The notes under the pieces: generated by a model | Told to the model about the DNA's origin: nothing | The model's input: only the letters and a program-made list of their open reading frames with translations | Database searches by the model: none | In this document: piece by piece, positions 15,224-19,738 of the stretch | Layout: the number at the start of each line of letters is the position of its first letter | Position numbering within the stretch: the stretch's first letter is position 1 | Made by a program: the position numbers and the translations under genes | Assembly (NCBI GenBank): GCA_023253905.1 | Contig: JALREG010000129.1 | Location: forward strand, 1 to 19,738 | Length of the DNA: 19,738 nucleotides | Direction: 5' to 3' | Origin: Burkholderiaceae bacterium | GTDB taxonomy: Bacteria > Pseudomonadota > Gammaproteobacteria > Burkholderiales > Burkholderiaceae

Positions 15224-15942
15224 GCGCAGGTCCTGTTGCTTATCCTTCTCCTGCCACCCCGGAGCGGCTGCAGATTGGTCTGCTGGCCTTTGACGACATG
15301 CTGCTGCTCGACCTCGTCGGTCCGTGGGAGGTGTTTTCAAGTGTTCCGTGGGCACAGGTGCATCTCGTTGCACCCCGCGCCGGGCCGGTCAGGGCGGCCA
15401 AGGGATTGAGAATCGAGCCCACCTCCACGTACGCCGACTGCCCGCCGCTCGATGTGGTGTGCGTACCGGGTGGGCCCGGTGTCGCAGCGCTCATGGAAGA
15501 CGAATCAACGCTTGCCTTTCTCAGACGTCAGGCGGGCGGTGCCAGGGTGGTGAGCGCGGTGTGCACCGGGTCGCTGGTGCTCGGTGCAGCGGGGCTGTTG
15601 CGCGGCCGTCGTGCCACGTGCCACTGGTTGTCGTTGCCACTCGTTGCCGCCTTCGGCGCAACGCCTGTCAATGACCGTGTGGTGGAAGACGGACCTCTCA
15701 TCACGGGCGGGGGCGTTACCGCGGGCATCGATTTCGGACTCCATGTGGTTGCGCGGCTGTGGGGGCAGGCGGTTGCTGAGCGCGTTCAACTCGGCCTGGA
15801 ATATGCCCCCGCACCACCGTTTGATTCGGGCAGTCCGTTGCGCGCGCCGCGAGTCCGGGTCGATGAGGTGCAGCAGGCATCGGCACCGATGCAGGCGGCG
15901 CGGGAAGCGGTCGTCGCCCGAGCGGCGGCACGCCTGGTTTAA
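15220..15942 (+). CDS. DJ-1/PfpI family protein, isonitrile hydratase-like
   Basis: Cytoplasmic protein of 240 residues. The sequence closely follows Pseudomonas isonitrile hydratase as I remember it: FDDMLLLDLVGPWEVF with D31, YADCPPLDVVCVPGG, LMEDE, and VCTGSLVLGAAGLLRGRRAT with C115 and T116, followed by H-W. D31, C115 and T116 correspond to the residues reported as essential in that enzyme, which converts an isonitrile to an N-substituted formamide. Many relatives annotated this way act on other substrates, so hydratase activity is only a candidate. The C-terminal 30 residues are Arg/Ala-rich and no AraC-type DNA-binding domain is present, which separates it from GlxA-type regulators. AAGGAGAG at 15207-15214 precedes the ATG, which overlaps the amidase stop. 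Confidence 0.82.
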   Translation: MSAGPVAYPSPATPERLQIGLLAFDDMLLLDLVGPWEVFSSVPWAQVHLVAPRAGPVRAAKGLRIEPTSTYADCPPLDVVCVPGGPGVAALMEDESTLAFLRRQAGGARVVSAVCTGSLVLGAAGLLRGRRATCHWLSLPLVAAFGATPVNDRVVEDGPLITGGGVTAGIDFGLHVVARLWGQAVAERVQLGLEYAPAPPFDSGSPLRAPRVRVDEVQQASAPMQAAREAVVARAAARLV

Positions 15943-15968
15943 ATCTTTTCTTTCGAGTCTCAACGCCC

Positions 15969-16304
15969 ATGATCATTGACTATCGCGCCTACACGCTTCA
16001 CTCCGGAACTGTCTCGGCATTCATGGAGCTGTTTGAAACCGAGGGGCTTGAGCCGCAGGTTCGTATCTGCGGCAACTTCCTGGGCCTTTATCGGACCGAG
16101 GTTGGGAACATCAACCAGATCATCATGATGTTCGCCTACCAGGATCTGAATGATCGGCAGCGCAGGCGTGATCAGCTGTATCAGGATCCGGCCTTCAAGG
16201 CTTACCTCACGAAGGTGCGGCCGTTCCTGCGCGACCAGGAGGTCCGGCTGCTCACGCCCTCCCGGTGTAACCCGCCGATCGGTGATCTCAGCTTTGGTGC
16301 CTGA
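15969..16304 (+). CDS. NIPSNAP family protein
   Basis: Small cytoplasmic protein of 111 residues with a single dimeric alpha-beta-barrel-type NIPSNAP domain. Landmarks are the N-terminal IIDYRAYTLHSGTVSAFMELF, the central LGLYRTEVGNINQIIMMFAYQDL and DPAFKAYLTKVRPFL near the C-terminus. The biochemical role of the family is poorly defined; members recur in catabolic operons for unusual substrates. No clear Shine-Dalgarno site is seen in the 26 bases before the ATG, so expression may rely on read-through from upstream genes. Confidence 0.85.
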   Translation: MIIDYRAYTLHSGTVSAFMELFETEGLEPQVRICGNFLGLYRTEVGNINQIIMMFAYQDLNDRQRRRDQLYQDPAFKAYLTKVRPFLRDQEVRLLTPSRCNPPIGDLSFGA

Positions 16305-16373
16305 CCCGGTGCGTGACAAACGAAGGGTGGTCCTGGCGCGGCGCAAGCATCGCAGGTCTTCCGAGGAGCGTTC

Positions 16374-17432
16374 ATGATGGTTGCGCATTCACTCCCCGGG
16401 CCGATCGAGGGCGCGTCGGTCTGGTACGGATCCCAGGTTGCGGAGAACCCCCAGACTTGGTGCTTTGCCCTGGACGACGCCGATCTTGTCGAACTGCAAC
16501 AGGCAGCGGAGCGGTTTCTCGATACGGGCGCCGATATCAGCGAGATCAGAGCGGCTGGTTTTGCGTTGCCCCGGCTGTCCGCTCGGCTCGCTGCCTGGCA
16601 TGAGCGGCTGGTAAACGGTGCGGGGTTTGCCCTGTTACGCGGGCTGCCTGTGGATGAATGGCCGCGGGCGGTAAGTGCGGCGGCGTTCTATGGCGTGGGC
16701 GCCCACCTGGGGCTAGCCCGGCCGCAGAATGCTCAGGGTCATATGCTGGGGCATGTGATCGACATGGGGCTTGATGCGAAGGATCCGCGAGTACGCATCT
16801 ATCAGACCCATGCTCGGCAGACCTTCCATACGGATTCCTGCGACATCGTGGGTCTTCTCTGTCTGCGTAAGTCGAGGCGGGGTGGCGAGTCAGCGCTGGT
16901 CTCGTCCAACACAATCTATAACGAGATGCGCGCGCGTGAGCCGGCACTCGCTGCCGCGCTCTTTGACCCGCTCGCCACCGACCGGCGCGGCGAGGTGCCG
17001 CCTGGCGGCCAGCCCTTCTTTTCGATCCCGGTGTTCAACTGGTACCAGGGGTTGATGTCAACGATCTATCACCGGCAATACATTGACTCTGCGCAGCGCT
17101 TTGACGACGCCTTTCGCCTGACACCTCTGCACGTCGAAGCGCTCAATTATTTCGACTCGCTTGCCGAGAGTCCGCAACTGCACTTCATGATGGACTTTGA
17201 GCCTGGCGATATGCAGTTTGTACATAACCACACCATGCTGCATGACCGGATGAGTTTTGAAGACTGGCCGGAACCCGATCGTCGTCGGCATCTGCTGCGT
17301 CTCTGGTTATCGTCGCCGAGTGCGAGACCGCTGCCGCCTGTCTACGCTGAGCGCTATGGCTCTGTGAGGCCGGGAGAGCGGGGCGGGGTCATGATGCCGG
17401 CGGTTCGCTGGTATGCGCCGCTGGAGCCCTGA
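16374..17432 (+). CDS. TauD/TfdA family Fe(II)/2-oxoglutarate-dependent dioxygenase
   Basis: Cytoplasmic oxygenase of 352 residues. The iron-binding facial triad is visible as H152-x-D154 (FHTDSCD) and distal H290 in FVHNHTMLHDR. R309 (HLLRLWL), 19 residues later, is the likely 2-oxoglutarate-binding Arg. The family hydroxylates or oxidatively cleaves small carboxylates, sulfonates, phenoxyacetates and betaines. It is shorter on known motifs outside the core, so the substrate cannot be named. GAGGAG at 16363-16368 serves either the ATG at 16374 or the one at 16377; the former is used here. The stop shares one base with the next ATG (TGATG), indicating coupled translation with the flavoprotein. 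Confidence 0.9.
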   Translation: MMVAHSLPGPIEGASVWYGSQVAENPQTWCFALDDADLVELQQAAERFLDTGADISEIRAAGFALPRLSARLAAWHERLVNGAGFALLRGLPVDEWPRAVSAAAFYGVGAHLGLARPQNAQGHMLGHVIDMGLDAKDPRVRIYQTHARQTFHTDSCDIVGLLCLRKSRRGGESALVSSNTIYNEMRAREPALAAALFDPLATDRRGEVPPGGQPFFSIPVFNWYQGLMSTIYHRQYIDSAQRFDDAFRLTPLHVEALNYFDSLAESPQLHFMMDFEPGDMQFVHNHTMLHDRMSFEDWPEPDRRRHLLRLWLSSPSARPLPPVYAERYGSVRPGERGGVMMPAVRWYAPLEP

Positions 17433-18529
17433 TGCCCTCAGCGAGTCTCTGGTCTGCGATTGACCTGGGCGGCGGACTTCGGTTGCCGAACCGAATCGCG
17501 ATGGCGCCGTGCACGCGCAATCGTTGTACCTCCGACTTGTCGCCTCCTCCCGATGCGATCGAGCATTACGCCAGTCGCGCTGAAGCGGGTCTGCTGATCA
17601 CCGAGGCCACCATGATCGCCCCGGAAGTCCAGGGCTATCTCGATACGCCTGGCCTGTTCCTCGACTCGCATGAAGCGGCGTGGTCAAGGGTTACGACTGC
17701 GGTCCATGAGCGTGGTGGTCGGATCTTTGTTCAGCTCTGGCATACCGGAAGGGTGGCGCACTCCTATTTCTCGGGGCAGCAGCCCGTGGGCGCCTCCGAT
17801 GTGCTCGACCGTGTACCCCGCCGGCAGGCGGGCGTTGCCAGCCTGTACAACGAACGCCCGCGCATGCTCTCAAGCACAGAGGTGGAGGGCGTGATCGCGC
17901 AGCACCGGGAAAGCGCCCTGCGGGCCAGGCGGGCCGGATTCGATGGCGTTGAGGTCCACGGCGCTAACGGCTATCTGATCGAACAGTTTCTGCGCAGCCA
18001 TACCAACCGCCGTACCGATGACTGGGGGGGTGACCCCGAGCGTCGCGCGAGGTTTGGGATCGAAGTGGTACGCGCCTGCATTGACGTGTTCGGGGCGGGC
18101 CGGGTAGGCCTGCGGTTATCGCCAGCTGCTTACTTCGGTGAGATGACCTGGACCCCGGGCGATAACGAAGCGTATGCGGCGCTGCTGTCGGCGCTGGCCG
18201 ACTTACCGCTTGCCTACGTACATACCGGCATTGTCGAGGACTGTGCCTACGACTACCTGGGCGGAACTTCCACGGAATTTCTGCGTCGGCACTGGTCGGG
18301 TTGTCTGATCGCCAATGGGGCCTACACGCCGGAACGTGCGGAGCAGATGTTGCGCGAGGGCCTCTGTGAGTTGGTTTCCTTTGGCAAACTTTTTCTTGCC
18401 AATCCTGATCTGCCCAGACGTCTAAGGGACGGTCTGGCACTCACTCCTTATTCGCCTGCTCTTCGTCTGCCCCCGACGTACGCACGCTCACCCTATCCTG
18501 GGCCGGAGGCGCCGGTGTTCGTCAGGTAG
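17432..18529 (+). CDS. Old Yellow Enzyme family NADH:flavin oxidoreductase
   Basis: FMN-dependent alkene reductase of 365 residues, the length of the NemA/OYE class. Key motifs are NRIAMAPCTRNRC near the N-terminus, FVQLWHTGRVAH for flavin binding, and the catalytic triplet H176, N179 and Y181 in VHGANGYLIEQF, with the same spacing as in yeast OYE1 (H191/N194/Y196). The SHTNRRTDDWGG stretch and the C-terminal SFGKLFLANPDLPRRL complete the family pattern. Such enzymes reduce C=C bonds next to carbonyl or nitro groups. Here it probably reduces an unsaturated intermediate of the pathway (inference). GGAG at 17423-17426 precedes the ATG. Only 13 bases separate its stop from the convergent gene. 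Confidence 0.93.
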   Translation: MPSASLWSAIDLGGGLRLPNRIAMAPCTRNRCTSDLSPPPDAIEHYASRAEAGLLITEATMIAPEVQGYLDTPGLFLDSHEAAWSRVTTAVHERGGRIFVQLWHTGRVAHSYFSGQQPVGASDVLDRVPRRQAGVASLYNERPRMLSSTEVEGVIAQHRESALRARRAGFDGVEVHGANGYLIEQFLRSHTNRRTDDWGGDPERRARFGIEVVRACIDVFGAGRVGLRLSPAAYFGEMTWTPGDNEAYAALLSALADLPLAYVHTGIVEDCAYDYLGGTSTEFLRRHWSGCLIANGAYTPERAEQMLREGLCELVSFGKLFLANPDLPRRLRDGLALTPYSPALRLPPTYARSPYPGPEAPVFVR

Positions 18530-18542
18530 GCGCGGCTGCGCG

Positions 18543-19241
18543 TCAGACCGGGTCGACCTGCGCGGGAATCTCGATCTGGAAATGTTTTTTTGCTACCGCG
18601 CGCAGTTCATCGAACACGATGCCGATTCGAACTGGCCTGAAGCTGCGCAGATCGATGATGGATGACCCGAGTCCGCGCGCATTGCTGTACTTCGAGGCAC
18701 CACGGTCGAGCGCGAGCGTGGTCGCCGCGACAACTTCCGATTCGATATCACGGAAGTGAAATTTGCTGCCGGTAAGCGACCGGTTGGCGGAAGAGCCGAA
18801 GACGGGTTTGAGCGTTTCAAGCGCCCGGCGCGCGATTTCGTCATGCGTGGGGCCAGCGTTCATCAGGATATCCATCGTGCCCGCTTTCGATGCGTTGGCG
18901 ATCACGAACGGAGCGATGCTCCGGAACAGTGGATGATCCGCCCGAAATGGGGCCACGATCGAAATGGGCAGGTGATGGTCGAAGATTACGGCGCGTACGA
19001 AATCTCGCGCCCGAGCGTCAATCTCGATCACCTCCAGGAACATGTCATAGGAGCCGAACATGCCGCAGGGCTTTGAGAAACTGCGTTGCTTGGCCTCGTA
19101 AATCTGACGGATGGCAGGCTCGGTATGTCCCACGATCGCGTAGCCCACATCGGCCTTGAAGATGGCGACGCCGCCCGCAACAACGGTGTCATGCACCTGC
19201 CGGCCATCGGCAATCGGATCAGGAGTGGTTTGCTCGCTCAT
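18543..19241 (-). CDS. YrdC/Sua5/YciO-type domain protein
   Basis: Complete protein of 232 residues on the - strand. Its N-terminal half reads VVAGGVAIFKADVGYAIVG, where typical family members have a PTDTVYGL-like strand. The ligand-binding K51-x-R53-x3-K57-P58 pattern (AKQRSFSKP) and the later GSSAN (149-153) are kept, so ATP-carbamate chemistry is plausible. Classic YrdC/Sua5 makes threonylcarbamoyl-AMP for tRNA modification. The altered first motif and the presence of a second copy upstream suggest a specialised paralogue rather than the housekeeping enzyme. There is no Sua5 C-terminal domain. It lies 28 bases downstream of the other copy and probably shares its transcript. GGAAAGAG before the start may be the ribosome site. 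Confidence 0.82.
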   Translation of the reverse strand: MSEQTTPDPIADGRQVHDTVVAGGVAIFKADVGYAIVGHTEPAIRQIYEAKQRSFSKPCGMFGSYDMFLEVIEIDARARDFVRAVIFDHHLPISIVAPFRADHPLFRSIAPFVIANASKAGTMDILMNAGPTHDEIARRALETLKPVFGSSANRSLTGSKFHFRDIESEVVAATTLALDRGASKYSNARGLGSSIIDLRSFRPVRIGIVFDELRAVAKKHFQIEIPAQVDPV

Positions 19242-19269
19242 GGTGGGGGGCTCTTTCCGGAAAGGGGGC

Positions 19270-19738
19270 TCAGGCGGCAGGCCGCTCGGGCAGTGTGATG
19301 TTGAAGTGCCGCTTCAGAATGTCCTGGATATTTTCGTAGCAGCTTCCAAAGCGCACGACCTGGAGCGTTTCGCAATCGAGCAGGGTGGATGAGGCCTGCC
19401 AGGGGTGGTACTTCATCAGACCATAGTTGATCGTCACATCCGCGATCGCGAGGATTTCGGGTTCGATGTCTTCCACCCTGAACTTGGTGCCGTGCAGTGA
19501 AAGATTGGCAGACGATCCGAACAGGAGTGTCTGCTCGCGAAGGCTCACCTGGGTGATGGCGGCATGAAACGGGCCGGAATTGAGCAGCATCAGCAGGGTG
19601 TTGTCCTTGGTGCTCCGCTCATAGGTGTCAGGGTCGAGTTTGCGCAGCAGCGGATGGTCTGCATGGCAGGGTGCGATCAGCCCAAGCGGCAAGTCATAGT
19701 CCTGGGTGATGGCCTGAACGATCGCGCGCCCGCGGTCG
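19270..19738 (-). CDS. YrdC/Sua5/YciO-type domain protein, second copy (5' end outside window)
   Basis: C-terminal part, about 155 residues, of a paralogue of the neighbouring gene. The frame stays open to the window edge, and residues before the first possible start (a TTG at 19692) still align with the other copy (DYDLPLGLIAP against DHHLPISIVAP), so the true start lies beyond 19738. Shared landmarks are LLNSGPFHAAI (LMNAGPTHDEI in the other copy), LFGSSANLSLHGTKF, the IEPEI segment and a C-terminal KRHFNITLP ending. The GSSAN ligand motif is intact; the N-terminal K-R-K-P pattern is not visible here. The two copies differ enough to be distinct proteins rather than a recent duplication. Confidence 0.78.
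   Translation of the reverse strand, partial: DRGRAIVQAITQDYDLPLGLIAPCHADHPLLRKLDPDTYERSTKDNTLLMLLNSGPFHAAITQVSLREQTLLFGSSANLSLHGTKFRVEDIEPEILAIADVTINYGLMKYHPWQASSTLLDCETLQVVRFGSCYENIQDILKRHFNITLPERPAA

Noticed and set aside
15220..17432. Isonitrile biosynthesis locus, since some TauD-type enzymes make isonitriles
   Set aside because: No acyl-ligase, carrier protein or thioesterase partner is present, and the setting of importers and hydrolases fits catabolism better.
18530..18542. Bidirectional terminator between the convergent genes
   Set aside because: Only a GCGC/GCGC four-base stem is present, with no T run on either strand.
19690..19692. TTG as the start of the second YrdC-like gene
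   Set aside because: Residues upstream of it still align with the neighbouring paralogue, and the domain would lack its ligand-binding N-terminal half.
1..19738. Mobile elements, CRISPR arrays and RNA genes
   Set aside because: No direct repeat arrays, transposase or integrase frames, terminal inverted repeats or tRNA-like cloverleaf were recognised by eye; a covariance-model search would settle small RNAs.

Overview
The window is a GC-rich bacterial chromosome segment. The MetNIQ-type and Dpp/Opp-type importers, Sec-type signal peptides, Shine-Dalgarno sites and tight overlaps suggest a Gram-negative proteobacterium. A betaproteobacterium (Burkholderiales) is my best guess; no species can be named. 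I see no tRNA, rRNA, insertion sequence, integrase or CRISPR array.

Layout: seventeen genes run on the + strand with small gaps or overlaps and look like one large catabolic gene run. (1) 1-1577 is the 3' part of a fused, two-domain PuuE-like gene (allantoinase branch of the polysaccharide deacetylase superfamily). It overlaps (2) a MetN-MetI-MetQ-type importer (1570-3910). Then come (3) a glyoxalase/VOC-like protein (3927-4919) and (4) a complete peptide-family importer with binding protein, two permeases and two ATPases (5007-10562). Next are (5) a MmgE/PrpD protein (10634-12034) and (6) two adjacent single-domain PuuE-like proteins (12078-13922). The run ends with (7) an amidase, an isonitrile-hydratase-like DJ-1/PfpI protein, a NIPSNAP protein, a TauD-type dioxygenase and an Old Yellow Enzyme flavoprotein (13925-18529). 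Two paralogous YrdC/Sua5-type genes approach from the right on the - strand (18543-19738); the upstream one is cut by the window end.

How the genes may work together (inference): two importers bring in small nitrogen-containing solutes. PuuE-like enzymes and the amidase would hydrolyse C-N bonds. The dioxygenase, flavoprotein, VOC and MmgE/PrpD proteins would process the carbon skeleton. The substrate cannot be read from sequence.

The most interesting signal is that PuuE-like proteins occur in two forms in the same cluster: one fused gene, and one pair of adjacent genes that match its first and second halves. In both forms the first unit keeps the conserved His-Pro-aromatic motif, and the second unit has lost that His (Arg in the fusion, Asn in the separate protein). 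This points to an obligate catalytic/non-catalytic pair that I do not recognise as described. The YrdC-like pair facing the cluster is a second unusual element.
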